Shown here: positions 14,935 through 23,370 of the stretch, piece by piece
Position numbering within the stretch: the first letter of the stretch is position 1
How the letters are laid out: the number at the start of each line of letters is the position of its first letter
IMG/VR virus record: IMGVR_UViG_3300035663_001321
Location: 1-59,937 of that record
DNA length: 59,937 nucleotides
From: a virus
Strand: one strand, 5' to 3'
Program-made: the position numbers and the translations under genes
Notes under the pieces: model-generated
What the model was told of the DNA's origin: nothing
Databases searched by the model: none
What the model saw: the letters and a program-made list of their open reading frames with translations, nothing else

Positions 14935-16230
14935 ATGACAACCACCGCAAATACCAAAGAAAACAAAAAACTCAAAAAAGAATTTGAAGATCTTATCGGA
15001 CCATTTGATCCTGTACTTGATCGTGAAGCACGTGATATTCTTACAAGCGCACGTGTAGCATTGCTGCTCAAACATTCATTTTTTGGTAATCTTGCTACCC
15101 GTTTGAAACTAATCAATGGGGATGAATGGTTAGCTACAGCAGCAACTGATGGTAAACGTTTTTATTACAATAGTCGTTTTATCAAGAAGCTTACACGTGG
15201 TGAGGTAGAGTTTCTTGTTGGTCATGAAGTACTTCACGTTGTATATGATCACATTGGTAGGATCGGTCACCGTGACCGTCAAATGTTTAATATTGCAAAT
15301 GATTACGCAGTAAACGCTGACCTTAAACGACATAATGTAGGTCAGTTTATTACCACTGTGCCATGCTTGTATGAAGCTAAGTACGATGGTAAATCATCTG
15401 AAGAAATCTATGATGATTTGATGAAGAACATCAAGACAATCAGTATGGATGCACTGATCGATAAAATGATCGATGAACACCTTGAAGGTGATGGTGAAGG
15501 TGAGTCTGATGATGATGATGGAGATATGGATAAAACAGGTCGCAGTAAGAATGGACCTAAGAAAATGACTGATGCTGAGCGTGAGGAATTGCGTCAGGAA
15601 ATTAAACAAAATATCATCAATGCCGCACGTAGTAGCGAAGCAGGTTCAATTCCTAGAGGTGTTGAGCGCATGATTAAGGACATTACAGATCCTAAAATGC
15701 CTTGGAGAGAATTGCTTCAAACCAATATAGTTTCTACTATGCGTGATGATTACACTTTCCTACGTCCAAGCAAGCGTGGTTGGCACCTTGATGCTATCTT
15801 ACCCTCTATGAACTTTAGCGAAGAAATTGATATTTGTGTAGGGATTGATATGAGTGGTAGTATCAGTGATGCACAAGGTAAGGATTTCCTTAGTGAAATT
15901 CAAGGTATCATGGATATGTTCAGCCATTACAAAATTCATGTGTTTTCATTCGATACTAAATGCTATAACTTGCAAGAGTTTAATTCTGATAATATGGATA
16001 GCATTACTGAGTATGAGTTAAAAGGTGGTGGTGGAACAGACTTTGATGCAATCTTTAACTTCCTAAAAGATGAAGCTATCGAGCCTAAACGATTGGTAGT
16101 GTTTACTGATGGTTATCCTTGTGGTTCATGGGGGGATGCAAATTATTGCGATACAACGTGGATCATTCATGGTGATAAAAACCCTAACCCACCATTTGGT
16201 ACATGGGCACTTTATGATGATGGTAAGTAA
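14935..16230 (+). CDS. VWA-domain, metallopeptidase-like partner of MoxR (DUF2201-like)
   Basis: 431 aa from ATG 14935 after AAAGGA. The N-terminal domain holds VGHEVLHVVYDH, a HExxH zinc motif as in the DUF2201 putative metallopeptidase family. A very acidic linker follows (GEGESDDDDGDMD, about 190-202). The C-terminal VWA-like domain has the metal-site motif GIDMSGSISD and, later, GGGTDFD and FTDGYP. Together with the AAA+ gene it forms a MoxR/VWA module of the kind thought to remodel or mature target proteins. Phage copies are known but the target here is not evident. Confidence 0.85.
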   Translation: MTTTANTKENKKLKKEFEDLIGPFDPVLDREARDILTSARVALLLKHSFFGNLATRLKLINGDEWLATAATDGKRFYYNSRFIKKLTRGEVEFLVGHEVLHVVYDHIGRIGHRDRQMFNIANDYAVNADLKRHNVGQFITTVPCLYEAKYDGKSSEEIYDDLMKNIKTISMDALIDKMIDEHLEGDGEGESDDDDGDMDKTGRSKNGPKKMTDAEREELRQEIKQNIINAARSSEAGSIPRGVERMIKDITDPKMPWRELLQTNIVSTMRDDYTFLRPSKRGWHLDAILPSMNFSEEIDICVGIDMSGSISDAQGKDFLSEIQGIMDMFSHYKIHVFSFDTKCYNLQEFNSDNMDSITEYELKGGGGTDFDAIFNFLKDEAIEPKRLVVFTDGYPCGSWGDANYCDTTWIIHGDKNPNPPFGTWALYDDGK

Positions 16231-16487
16231 TGGATGTATTTTGGTCTAATACTTTCAGTGCCAACAAGATAGGATCATACAATTCTTTCCTTACTCAAGA
16301 TGGTGAGGAAAGAATTTTTAAATCGGTTCAAAATGGTGCAACTACACAAGATTGGGCATTTACTAAAAATTGCACAGGTCTAAATTTAGAAGATTATTTA
16401 AATTGTAGAGAGTTGGCTAAAACTGATGAACGTATAGCCCACTTATTAGAAGAACTTGAAACTGTTTATTTTTTAATTAAAAAATGA
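16230..16487 (+). CDS. hypothetical protein
   Basis: 85 aa. Its ATG shares a base with the stop of the VWA gene (TAATG), so translation is coupled. A mixed alpha/beta composition and a helical C terminus (ERIAHLLEELETVYFLIKK) are all that can be said. Confidence 0.6.
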   Translation: MDVFWSNTFSANKIGSYNSFLTQDGEERIFKSVQNGATTQDWAFTKNCTGLNLEDYLNCRELAKTDERIAHLLEELETVYFLIKK

Positions 16488-16819
16488 GTAATTTTAATTA
16501 TATTGCAAGTTGGGATGAATTTGGTTTGGAAGCATTGTTTAACGTGACAAAAATGGATGAAAACAATGTTTGGAAAATCTTAAAAGATGAAAAAGCACAA
16601 CCAGAAACTGTTCCATTGCGTCAATTAATTTTACGAGCACAATTTAACCCACAACGTGCATATGAAATATATGCATTTGTTTCTCCTTTAACTGAAGAAG
16701 ATATTAGGTTATGTTTTGAGCATACACCACAAGTTATTGTTGAACAAATTAGGCAAGTTGGACATAAATTTTTTTCTAATCATGACCCACACATTAAAAG
16801 TAAAATAAAAATCACATAA
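16484..16819 (+). CDS. hypothetical protein
   Basis: 111 aa, overlapping the previous gene by 4 bases (ATGA). It is soluble with no recognisable motif. Its place behind MoxR/VWA in a coupled string suggests a shared job. Confidence 0.6.
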   Translation: MSNFNYIASWDEFGLEALFNVTKMDENNVWKILKDEKAQPETVPLRQLILRAQFNPQRAYEIYAFVSPLTEEDIRLCFEHTPQVIVEQIRQVGHKFFSNHDPHIKSKIKIT

Positions 16820-16828
16820 TGCTATGCC

Positions 16829-16836
16829 CCTAAATA
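16829..16836 (+). promoter_or_regulatory. late promoter variant CCTAAATA
   Basis: The octamer lies 30 bases upstream of the ATG at 16867. TTAGGAG is placed correctly before that ATG. Confidence 0.5.
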
Positions 16837-16866
16837 TTTGTGGTACTAGATATTAGGAGAATACCA

Positions 16867-17562
16867 ATGGCAAGATTTCTTAAACATATTGGGATGCATG
16901 GTGATCGTAAGGTAGCAGTGGTGTTTAGACAGCTTCCTGGTGAGGAGCATATGGCACTTGTTGTTTACACCCAATTGTTAAATCAAAATATTCATGACCC
17001 ACTTATTGCAAGTATTGAAAGCGATATTGGTCAAGCAAGTAAAGAGTTAGCTGACGCACTTAACCGTACACATACACGTGATGGTAAGATTATCCTTCAA
17101 GTATTGCACAATGAAGGTATGCTTAAAAAAGTTAACACAGAGTCAATTATAATGACTCCTGCTCCTAAGCAACATATACGTTTAAACGAACTAAACAAGC
17201 TATTAAACGAAATGGAGCAAGGCGAGGCAGCAGTACGCAGACTTGCTGAAATTGATGCTAGCAAGGGGCTACAGGACCCTGCAGACATTGCTAAGCGTAT
17301 GCGTGGTGAACAACCTGCAGCAGATCGAATGTTTGGGTCACAGGATACATTAGGTGATAATGAATTAGCTAATAATTTGCGCCAACAAGCAGCTAGAATG
17401 AGCGCAGAGGCTAAGGGATTACTTGCAGAGGCAGATCGTTTAATAAAAGAAGCAGCACAAATGGAAGGCAGTGTAGTTGAAAAAGCACCTGTACCTAAGA
17501 AAGCAGCAGCAAAAAAGGCAGCACCAAAACGAACAACTAAGGCAAAAGCAGTAGCAGCATAA
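16867..17562 (+). CDS. conserved phage protein with basic histone-like tail
   Basis: 231 aa from ATG 16867. The N-terminal domain MARFLKHIGMHGDRKVAVVF is typical of a conserved T4-like cyanophage protein. The middle is helical (AARMSAEAKGLLAEADRLIK) and the last 25 residues are Lys/Ala/Pro-rich (KKAAAKKAAPKRTTKAKA), like histone H1 tails, suggesting nucleic acid contact. Function not established. The long reverse-strand frame at 17097-17600 is an artefact of the Ala/Lys-rich codons. Confidence 0.6.
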   Translation: MARFLKHIGMHGDRKVAVVFRQLPGEEHMALVVYTQLLNQNIHDPLIASIESDIGQASKELADALNRTHTRDGKIILQVLHNEGMLKKVNTESIIMTPAPKQHIRLNELNKLLNEMEQGEAAVRRLAEIDASKGLQDPADIAKRMRGEQPAADRMFGSQDTLGDNELANNLRQQAARMSAEAKGLLAEADRLIKEAAQMEGSVVEKAPVPKKAAAKKAAPKRTTKAKAVAA

Positions 17563-17567
17563 TTATC

Positions 17568-17864
17568 ATGTCCCCTGAAATTTTCCAAAAATGGGAACAA
17601 ATTGTTGATGATGTTGACAAGATTAAAATCCCTGTAGAGTTTATTAAAAAACTAGTAATTCGCTTGGAAGGTAGGAAACAACGTACGTTAAACATTCAAT
17701 CACTTATTAAATCAGGTCATGAACCCGATGAAGTTGAAGAAATTATTGCTGACAAACTTCGTGAGTTAGATGATGATATGGTAAGCATTGAATTTATTCT
17801 TGATATAGAAAATATAGCAGAAACGGTACAGCCTACCACTGACAATTTACTTAAAAATCTATAA
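17568..17864 (+). CDS. conserved phage protein, unknown
   Basis: 98 aa, acidic and helical. MSPEIFQKWEQIVDDVDKIK and ELDDDMVSIEFILDIENIAE recall a small protein family of T4-like phages. No catalytic motif. It follows the basic-tail protein by 5 bases. Confidence 0.6.
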   Translation: MSPEIFQKWEQIVDDVDKIKIPVEFIKKLVIRLEGRKQRTLNIQSLIKSGHEPDEVEEIIADKLRELDDDMVSIEFILDIENIAETVQPTTDNLLKNL

Positions 17865-17882
17865 ACTTAGATAACTTCATGT

Positions 17883-17910
17883 TTGATTTTATAAAATGTA
17901 TATGTATAAT
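17883..17910 (+). promoter_or_regulatory. sigma70-type promoter for thyX
   Basis: TTGATT (17883-17888), 16-base spacer, TATAAT (17905-17910). AAAGGATC precedes the thyX ATG. Confidence 0.7.
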
Positions 17911-17931
17911 ACATGATTAAAAGGATCAAAC

Positions 17932-18615
17932 ATGAATGTAAAATTAGTATCTTATTCTCAACCAACAGAAGAATTTAAAAGTCTTGGTCTTGAAGATGCC
18001 CAAGATTTAATTGCATATTGTGCAAGAGTTAGTAATCCATCTAACCAACTTAATACTGAAACTAGTGATAAACTAATACGTTATCTTATTAAGAACGCAC
18101 ATTGGTCACCATTAGAAATGGTCAGTGCATGTATGGAAATCACAACTACACGTGATATTGCAAGACAAATATTGCGTCATCGTTCTTTTTCATTCCAAGA
18201 ATTTTCACAACGTTATGCAGACCCAACTAAAGATTTAAATTTTGTTGTACGTGAGGCACGTTTGCAAGACACCAAAAATCGTCAAAATAGTATTGAATTA
18301 GAAAATACTGTTGAACATGGCATACTGCAAGAAGAATGGGCACTTAAACAACTTGAAGTTATTGTTTCAGCAAAAAATGCTTATACATGGGCAGTAAATA
18401 ATGGTATTGCTAAAGAACAAGCACGTGCAGTATTGCCCGAAGGATTGATGGAAAGCAGACTATACATGAGTGGGACCATTCGTTCATGGATACACTTCAT
18501 CGAGCTACGCAGTGGTAATGGCACACAAAAAGAGCATCAATTAATTGCAGAAGAATGCGCAAAGGTTATCGCAAATGTCTTTCCTATGGCAACCGAATTG
18601 GTCACCAATGATTAA
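17932..18615 (+). CDS. thyX: FAD-dependent thymidylate synthase ThyX
   Basis: 227 aa, normal length. The signature RHRSFSFQEFSQRY (about 83-96) is the ThyX RHRxxSxxxxSxRY motif that binds dUMP and FAD. A second conserved block is QARAVLPEGLMESRLYMSGT. It makes dTMP from dUMP with methylenetetrahydrofolate and NADPH and supplies phage DNA synthesis. It has its own promoter. Confidence 0.95.
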   Translation: MNVKLVSYSQPTEEFKSLGLEDAQDLIAYCARVSNPSNQLNTETSDKLIRYLIKNAHWSPLEMVSACMEITTTRDIARQILRHRSFSFQEFSQRYADPTKDLNFVVREARLQDTKNRQNSIELENTVEHGILQEEWALKQLEVIVSAKNAYTWAVNNGIAKEQARAVLPEGLMESRLYMSGTIRSWIHFIELRSGNGTQKEHQLIAEECAKVIANVFPMATELVTND

Positions 18616-18901
18616 AAACTTACTTGAACCTACTAATGGTAAAGTAGCGCACCTTATGCAAAATGTAACCTATGTTGAAGTTTGCAATTTTAGGATGGGT
18701 GATGTAGAAGATCCTGAATTATATGCATCAATACCATTGGGTGAATGGTTGACTACTGAAAAAGGTAAATGGGTCAAACAACATAGTAGTGATATGGTAT
18801 ACGCAATAATGATTGATGTTGAATTTTATGGTTATCGTTGTGTTGTACGTGCAGCATTTGATGATAATGCATTAGATTTATATATATTAAAATGGAAATA
18901 G
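18608..18901 (+). CDS. hypothetical protein
   Basis: 97 aa from ATG 18608, overlapping the end of thyX by 8 bases. It is rich in beta-type residues (YGYRCVVRAAFDDNALDLYI). No family recognised. Confidence 0.55.
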   Translation: MIKNLLEPTNGKVAHLMQNVTYVEVCNFRMGDVEDPELYASIPLGEWLTTEKGKWVKQHSSDMVYAIMIDVEFYGYRCVVRAAFDDNALDLYILKWK

Positions 18902-18902
18902 T

Positions 18903-19871
18903 ATGATTTTTGTAACAGGTGGGTTGGGGTTTATTGGACATAATGTCGTACGACAATTAGAAAAGCGTAATCATGAAGTACGTATTATTGATAATTGCAC
19001 TGATTATGGTTTTATCCCAAAAGATGAATTATGCTATCTAGTTAAAGAACGTAAACAAGAACTCAAATCAATCGTACATAATTTCCATATTGCAGATAAA
19101 CAATTGCATATGGTGTTCAATATGCTTAAACCACATACTGTCATACATCTTGCAGCTATGCCACGTTCAAAAATAGTTAATGCTAATCCTACATACGGTG
19201 CATATACTCTAACAGAAGGATTATTAAATTTATTAGAATTATGTAAAAACCATAATGTTAAACGGTTTGTTTATGTCAGTAGCAGCATGGTATATGGCAA
19301 TTGGAGCGGAACAATTGATGAATCTCACCCCACCAACCCAATCGATATATACGGTACGCTGAAATTAACAGGTGAAAAGTTAGTTAAATTATGGGCAAAA
19401 CAACATAATCGTGAATATACAATACTTCGACCAAGCGCAGTATACGGTCCATTAGACGTAGAAGATAGGGTATTAAGTAAGTTTGTTCTTAATGCCATGC
19501 GTGGACAAGATCTTGTTGTACAAGGTGAACATGAAGTATTAGACTTTAGTTATGTTGAAGATGTAGCATGGGGTGTAACAAATGCTTCTATTTCTAAGAA
19601 CGCAGTAAATAAAACTTATAATCTTACTAGAAATCAAACTGATTCAATCACGTTATATGATGCTGCCAAGTTAGCGGCACAGATAGTTGGTAAAGGAAAT
19701 ATAGTTATTAATCCTAAAAACATTGACTATCCTAGTAGGGGTAAGTTAAATTCAGAATTAGCAAAAATAGACTTTGAGTATAATCCATATGTTGACCTTG
19801 AAATCGGTTTGGAATGCTATTACAAGTGGCTCGCAGACAGCACCTATTGGCAATCAAAAATTAGAAAATAG
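18903..19871 (+). CDS. NAD-dependent sugar epimerase/dehydratase (SDR)
   Basis: 322 aa. The Rossmann motif is VTGGLGFIGHNVV, the catalytic Ser lies in VYVSSSMVYG (about 119-128), and the catalytic pair is in IYGTLKLTGEK (YxxxK, about 147-157). RPSAVYGPLD is also typical of extended SDR enzymes that act on nucleotide sugars. It is followed by a sugar aminotransferase, so the pair probably makes an amino sugar, perhaps to alter host surface polysaccharide or a phage glycan. Confidence 0.88.
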   Translation: MIFVTGGLGFIGHNVVRQLEKRNHEVRIIDNCTDYGFIPKDELCYLVKERKQELKSIVHNFHIADKQLHMVFNMLKPHTVIHLAAMPRSKIVNANPTYGAYTLTEGLLNLLELCKNHNVKRFVYVSSSMVYGNWSGTIDESHPTNPIDIYGTLKLTGEKLVKLWAKQHNREYTILRPSAVYGPLDVEDRVLSKFVLNAMRGQDLVVQGEHEVLDFSYVEDVAWGVTNASISKNAVNKTYNLTRNQTDSITLYDAAKLAAQIVGKGNIVINPKNIDYPSRGKLNSELAKIDFEYNPYVDLEIGLECYYKWLADSTYWQSKIRK

Positions 19872-21006
19872 TATTCCATTTATTCGTTTAGATCGTCAAT
19901 ACGAGTCTATTAAAGATGAATTGCTCAGTGTTACTGATGAAGTATTAAAAAGTGGTAAATTAGTCAATGGTAAGTACAAGTTTGATTTAGAAGAATATTT
20001 TTGTGAGTATTTACATTATAAACATGCATTTGCAGTGCATAGTGGAACACAAGCTTTAGAAATTATTGCTGAAGCTAATAAATTAGTAACATCATACAGA
20101 AAAAAAGAAAGTCATATCCTTTTACCTGATGTAAGCTATAAAGCTACATTACATGCTTTTATTCGTCATGGTTACAATGTTACCTTAGTTGATGTTGATG
20201 CTTATGGTATGATGAAGTGGGATGAAGTTACAAAAATTGTCGAACAAAATCCTGATATTATTTTTGATATTTGTATTGTAGGGTTATATGGTGCAAAACC
20301 ATATTACAATAATCATAAAGAAAATGATTTACGATTTAAAGCATTGAGCACAATTACTATACGTGGTGGTAAAGTATATGAAGATGGTGCGCAACATTGG
20401 TTAAGTGGTAAAAATGAAATGTCTACTGCTATGGCAATTAGTTTAGATCCTACAAAAAACTTAAATGCTAGTGGTAATGGTGGTGTTATTGTAACTAGTT
20501 ATGCTGATTTAGCAAATCATATTAGAGCAATTTGCAAAAATGGTTCAGAAAACAGTCTATTTTCTACACAAATAGGAACCAATAGTAAGTTAAGTGAAAT
20601 TGATTGTGCACATGTTTTAGTACGTACTAAGCATATTGAAGCATGGCAACAACGCAGAAAAGATATTGCTGCCTATTATATGCGTGAATTCGCTAAACAT
20701 GATATTGAAAACTTATGTGAATCAAAAGAAGAACGTATGTATGCATATCATAGCGTTAACAAGTTTGCGATTAGTGTAGAGAATCGTGATCGTTTGCAAG
20801 AATATCTACAGTTACATGGTATAGAGACTAAAATACATTACAAACAAAATTTATCAAGACATAGATTAGCTAAGAATAACTGTTCCTTTTTAGAGAATTC
20901 TTGGCAATTTTGTGCGCATACATTATCTTTACCAATCTATCCTGAACTAACTGATGGTGAAGTTGAGCGAATAACACAGACAATTATCAAATTCATGCAT
21001 AAATAA
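19789..21006 (+). CDS. DegT/DnrJ/EryC1-type sugar aminotransferase
   Basis: About 405 aa. Homology begins near IPFIRLDRQYESIKDELLSV, roughly 30 codons after ATG 19789; no ATG, GTG or TTG lies between, so the true start is uncertain and the gene overlaps the epimerase by about 80 bases. The PLP-binding Lys is in SLDPTKNLNASGNGGVIV. It moves an amino group to a keto-sugar nucleotide. HSGTQALEIIAEANK is the cofactor phosphate region. It is the natural partner of the upstream epimerase. Confidence 0.85.
   Translation: MLTLKSVWNAITSGSQTAPIGNQKLENSIPFIRLDRQYESIKDELLSVTDEVLKSGKLVNGKYKFDLEEYFCEYLHYKHAFAVHSGTQALEIIAEANKLVTSYRKKESHILLPDVSYKATLHAFIRHGYNVTLVDVDAYGMMKWDEVTKIVEQNPDIIFDICIVGLYGAKPYYNNHKENDLRFKALSTITIRGGKVYEDGAQHWLSGKNEMSTAMAISLDPTKNLNASGNGGVIVTSYADLANHIRAICKNGSENSLFSTQIGTNSKLSEIDCAHVLVRTKHIEAWQQRRKDIAAYYMREFAKHDIENLCESKEERMYAYHSVNKFAISVENRDRLQEYLQLHGIETKIHYKQNLSRHRLAKNNCSFLENSWQFCAHTLSLPIYPELTDGEVERITQTIIKFMHK
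20998..21005 (+). promoter_or_regulatory. late promoter CATAAATA, 5 bases from start codon
   Basis: The octamer overlaps the stop region of the aminotransferase and ends five bases before the ATG at 21011. No Shine-Dalgarno. Confidence 0.7.
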
Positions 21007-21010
21007 GTTT

Positions 21011-21517
21011 ATGTGGATATTATCTTTATTACCTGAATGGGCGATTCATGCAATATTTGCAGCAGGTGCAGTTGGAATAATTCTAGGTTTTGTACTAGGA
21101 TTTATCCCATTCATAAACAAATACAAACTTCCTATACAAATTATAAGCATTTTAGTCTTTGCTTTTGGTGTATACCTTGAAGGTGGATATGCTAATGAAA
21201 TGATTTGGCAGATGAAAGTCAAAGAAATGGAAGTAAAGATTAAAGAGGCTGAAGTCAAGGCTGCACAAAAGAATGTAGAAATCCAAGAAAAAGTAGTCAC
21301 TCAAACTCAAATTGTAAAAGAAAAAGGTCAGGATATTATTAAATATGTGGATAGATATAGAGACCGTGAAGTTCTCAAGACAGTAGAAGGACCTGAACGT
21401 GTTAAGATTGAAGAGGTCATTAAGTTTGTAGAAAATTGTCCTATTCCACAAGATATAATTGATGCACATAATTCTGCTGCTAAAATGAACGAAGCAGCAA
21501 AAGGTGATAAAAAATGA
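21011..21517 (+). CDS. membrane/coiled-coil protein, probable inner-membrane spanin
   Basis: 168 aa. Two hydrophobic segments (about 11-32 and 41-57) precede a long charged coiled coil (KVKEMEVKIKEAEVKAAQKN onward) that would reach into the periplasm. It overlaps the next gene, a lipoprotein, by 4 bases. A membrane-anchored coiled coil overlapping an outer-membrane lipoprotein is the usual layout of Rz/Rz1 spanins that disrupt the outer membrane at lysis. The late promoter fits. Two instead of one membrane segment is unusual. Confidence 0.55.
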   Translation: MWILSLLPEWAIHAIFAAGAVGIILGFVLGFIPFINKYKLPIQIISILVFAFGVYLEGGYANEMIWQMKVKEMEVKIKEAEVKAAQKNVEIQEKVVTQTQIVKEKGQDIIKYVDRYRDREVLKTVEGPERVKIEEVIKFVENCPIPQDIIDAHNSAAKMNEAAKGDKK

Positions 21518-21822
21518 CAATCTCTAAAGATGTACGTTTTTTAATCATTGTGTGCTTTATTATGCTGTTAATGACATTGGGTGGTTGCTCATTATTCGAA
21601 AAGCAACCTATTCCTGTCAAGCGTGAATTTCCTCAAGCTACCCCTGAATTAATGAAAAAATGTGAGCAACTTAAAACCATACAAGGTGACAAAGTTGCTA
21701 TTACAGAAATGTTAAAAACTGTAGTAGAAAACTATACTTTATATTATCAGTGCTCAACTAAAGTAGAAGGTTGGCAAGAGTGGTATACTGAACAGAAAAA
21801 GATTTTTGATGAAGTAAAATGA
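21514..21822 (+). CDS. lipoprotein, probable outer-membrane spanin (Rz1-like)
   Basis: 102 aa. The signal FLIIVCFIMLLMTLGGC ends in a lipobox with Cys at about 26. The mature part has CEQLKTI and VENYTLYYQCSTKVEGWQEW, a pattern common in Rz1/spanin-type phage proteins. It overlaps its neighbours by 4 bases on each side. Confidence 0.6.
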   Translation: MTISKDVRFLIIVCFIMLLMTLGGCSLFEKQPIPVKREFPQATPELMKKCEQLKTIQGDKVAITEMLKTVVENYTLYYQCSTKVEGWQEWYTEQKKIFDEVK

Positions 21823-22007
21823 AAGTCGCAGACATTGCAAAAGATTACAAGTTGTACATGGCTAAGGTCACTGTAAAGCAGCAAGGTTATAGTGGGCAGG
21901 TTGAATTCACTGTAACTGCACAAAACTTAAACATGGCTAAAATCCTAATGAAAAGACAATATAATTTACAAGATCACCAAATTGGCTCAATTAGAGAAGT
22001 CAAGTAA
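21819..22007 (+). CDS. small conserved protein
   Basis: 62 aa, overlapping the spanin-like gene by 4 bases. The composition suggests a small beta-rich domain (VTVKQQGYSGQVEFTVTAQN). Function unknown. Confidence 0.55.
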   Translation: MKVADIAKDYKLYMAKVTVKQQGYSGQVEFTVTAQNLNMAKILMKRQYNLQDHQIGSIREVK

Positions 22008-22016
22008 GGAATTATT

Positions 22017-22271
22017 ATGAAAAACATTGCATTAATTGGTTTCGTAGTTTTGTTAGCAGGATGCGCATCAACTAAAGATCAACTATACTATGATGCTGCT
22101 AAGGCTATTAGCAAAGACAATACCATGAGTCAAACTGCTTGTTGGGCAGCTATTTCAGATATTGCCAAAGGTGGTGGTGAAGGTGCTAAAGTTGGTGCAA
22201 TTAGTCTTGCTGACAAGTGTAAGAACGAAACCATGAAGATTGAACGTCCTAGAAATTGGATGGGACTATAA
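22017..22271 (+). CDS. small lipoprotein
   Basis: 84 aa. The signal MKNIALIGFVVLLAGC is a clear lipoprotein signal. The mature part has three cysteines and an alanine-rich helix. AAGGA precedes the ATG. It lies beside the spanin-like pair and converges with the minus-strand gene at 22266, overlapping it by 6 bases. Confidence 0.65.
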   Translation: MKNIALIGFVVLLAGCASTKDQLYYDAAKAISKDNTMSQTACWAAISDIAKGGGEGAKVGAISLADKCKNETMKIERPRNWMGL

Positions 22272-23027
22272 TAGTTTAGCTATTTGTATAGCTAGTTCAT
22301 CATTACGTGGTGCATCAGGTAAATCGTTATTGTTTATATCACGATATCCAATGATTGGAAACTCTACGTTTTCATTTCTAATAAATCGTTGTATAAGTTC
22401 TTTTGGTGCAGCAATACCATCAGCATCCATTAATTGACCATTAGGCAATTCTAACACAGCATGATCAGCACGTTTGCCATATGGTGTGTCAGCAATTAGT
22501 ACAACCACTTTACCACCATATTTTTTCTGTAATGCTTGGGCAAAGACTACGCATCCACCATCAAACGGTCCGCTATCAGTTTGTTGTACTAATAATGTAT
22601 ATATTTTGTTCTTATTTTTAAATGGAAATTTACCTTCATGTATGATTTTTCTAGCTACTATACCATGACCAACAGGATATTCTTTATTAAACCTAATAGG
22701 TTGTAGCATTGGATAGAGGTATTTTGTTGTACCACTTTGTATATCAAACTTAGAACCACGTGGTACAAGGTGTTTACGCTCTAGTTTTCTGAATGTTTCT
22801 TCATCTACAACAATAGGTTCGCCAACAATAACAGAACCTATAGCAACTGCCTTACCTGTACCTGTACGAACGATGCCAACACGTTTACCTATGTATGGGT
22901 TTAACGATGGCCCACGCCTACTTTCATAATGTTTTTTACCATCTACAATAAGGTCAGCATAGTGTATGTCACCATCACTACGTATGTTTATGCCAATTGA
23001 TGGTATATCAAACTCATGAAACTTCAT
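22266..23027 (-). CDS. two-domain protein: ASCH/PUA-like plus papain-like Cys-His fold
   Basis: 253 aa from ATG 23027 (TTG 23051 also open). Residues about 8-90 resemble ASCH domains: DLIVDGKKHYESRRGP, IGKRVGIVRTGTGKAVAIGS and a later EETFRKLERKHLVP. The C-terminal part (about 140-230) has GPFDGGCVVFAQAL, ADHAVLELPNGQLMDADG, a Cys...His...Asp order like papain-fold hydrolases. ASCH domains are usually linked to RNA. The combination suggests a nucleic-acid-related or toxin-like enzyme, but activity is unknown. It is the last gene of a short minus-strand operon. Confidence 0.5.
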   Translation of the reverse strand: MKFHEFDIPSIGINIRSDGDIHYADLIVDGKKHYESRRGPSLNPYIGKRVGIVRTGTGKAVAIGSVIVGEPIVVDEETFRKLERKHLVPRGSKFDIQSGTTKYLYPMLQPIRFNKEYPVGHGIVARKIIHEGKFPFKNKNKIYTLLVQQTDSGPFDGGCVVFAQALQKKYGGKVVVLIADTPYGKRADHAVLELPNGQLMDADGIAAPKELIQRFIRNENVEFPIIGYRDINNNDLPDAPRNDELAIQIAKLL

Positions 23028-23244
23028 TTTTAATTTGTTCTCGTTTTGCAATATACTCTTGATATAGTTCTATTTCTTTCATATTGATTAGGTATGACTT
23101 GCCACCTGTCATATGGTTTTTCAACATACCTTCACTTAGCCATTGTAATCTTTGTTTAAATTCTTCCAAATTAGAACATTTCATATATTCATATGAATTC
23201 ATGAGTTCTTTTCTTAGCGCATTTAATTTTTGTTGTTTAGTCAT
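23014..23244 (-). CDS. small helical protein
   Basis: 76 aa, charged and helical (LNALRKELMNSYEYMKCSNL). Its start overlaps the end of the 33-residue peptide gene and its end overlaps the ASCH-like gene, so the three are translationally coupled. Confidence 0.55.
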   Translation of the reverse strand: MTKQQKLNALRKELMNSYEYMKCSNLEEFKQRLQWLSEGMLKNHMTGGKSYLINMKEIELYQEYIAKREQIKNEVS

Positions 23245-23338
23245 GATCTACCGTTATATGTCCATAATTCCATCGACTCAAATTGTAATATTGAGTGGTT
23301 TCTTCTCTTGATTCAGTAATAAATTCAGTAGCTCTCAT
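23237..23338 (-). CDS. 33-residue peptide with capsid-targeting-like N terminus
   Basis: The ATG at 23338 lies exactly five bases after the minus-strand octamer CATAAATA (23344-23351), as for the plus-strand leaderless late genes, with no Shine-Dalgarno. The peptide begins MRATEFITESREE, which matches the T4 capsid-targeting sequence MKTYQEFIAE in style and contains I-T-E, a prohead-protease-type site. Its stop overlaps the next ATG. It may be a packaged peptide or a leader for the operon. Confidence 0.6.
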   Translation of the reverse strand: MRATEFITESREETTQYYNLSRWNYGHITVDHD

Positions 23339-23343
23339 TTATA

Positions 23344-23351
23344 TATTTATG
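23344..23351 (-). promoter_or_regulatory. late promoter CATAAATA (minus strand)
   Basis: The octamer on the minus strand lies five bases before the ATG of the 33-residue gene. It is 6 bases away from the plus-strand octamer at 23358-23365, making a divergent late promoter pair. Confidence 0.65.
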
Positions 23352-23357
23352 AGCAAC

Positions 23358-23365
23358 GCTAAATA
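23358..23365 (+). promoter_or_regulatory. late promoter GCTAAATA, 5 bases from start codon
   Basis: The octamer ends five bases before the ATG at 23371. No Shine-Dalgarno is present. Confidence 0.65.
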
Positions 23366-23370
23366 TTATA

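Noticed and set aside
17097-17600. Long minus-strand open frame (167 codons)
   Set aside because: It is the complement of the Ala/Lys-rich gene at 16867 and has no ribosome site or family match.
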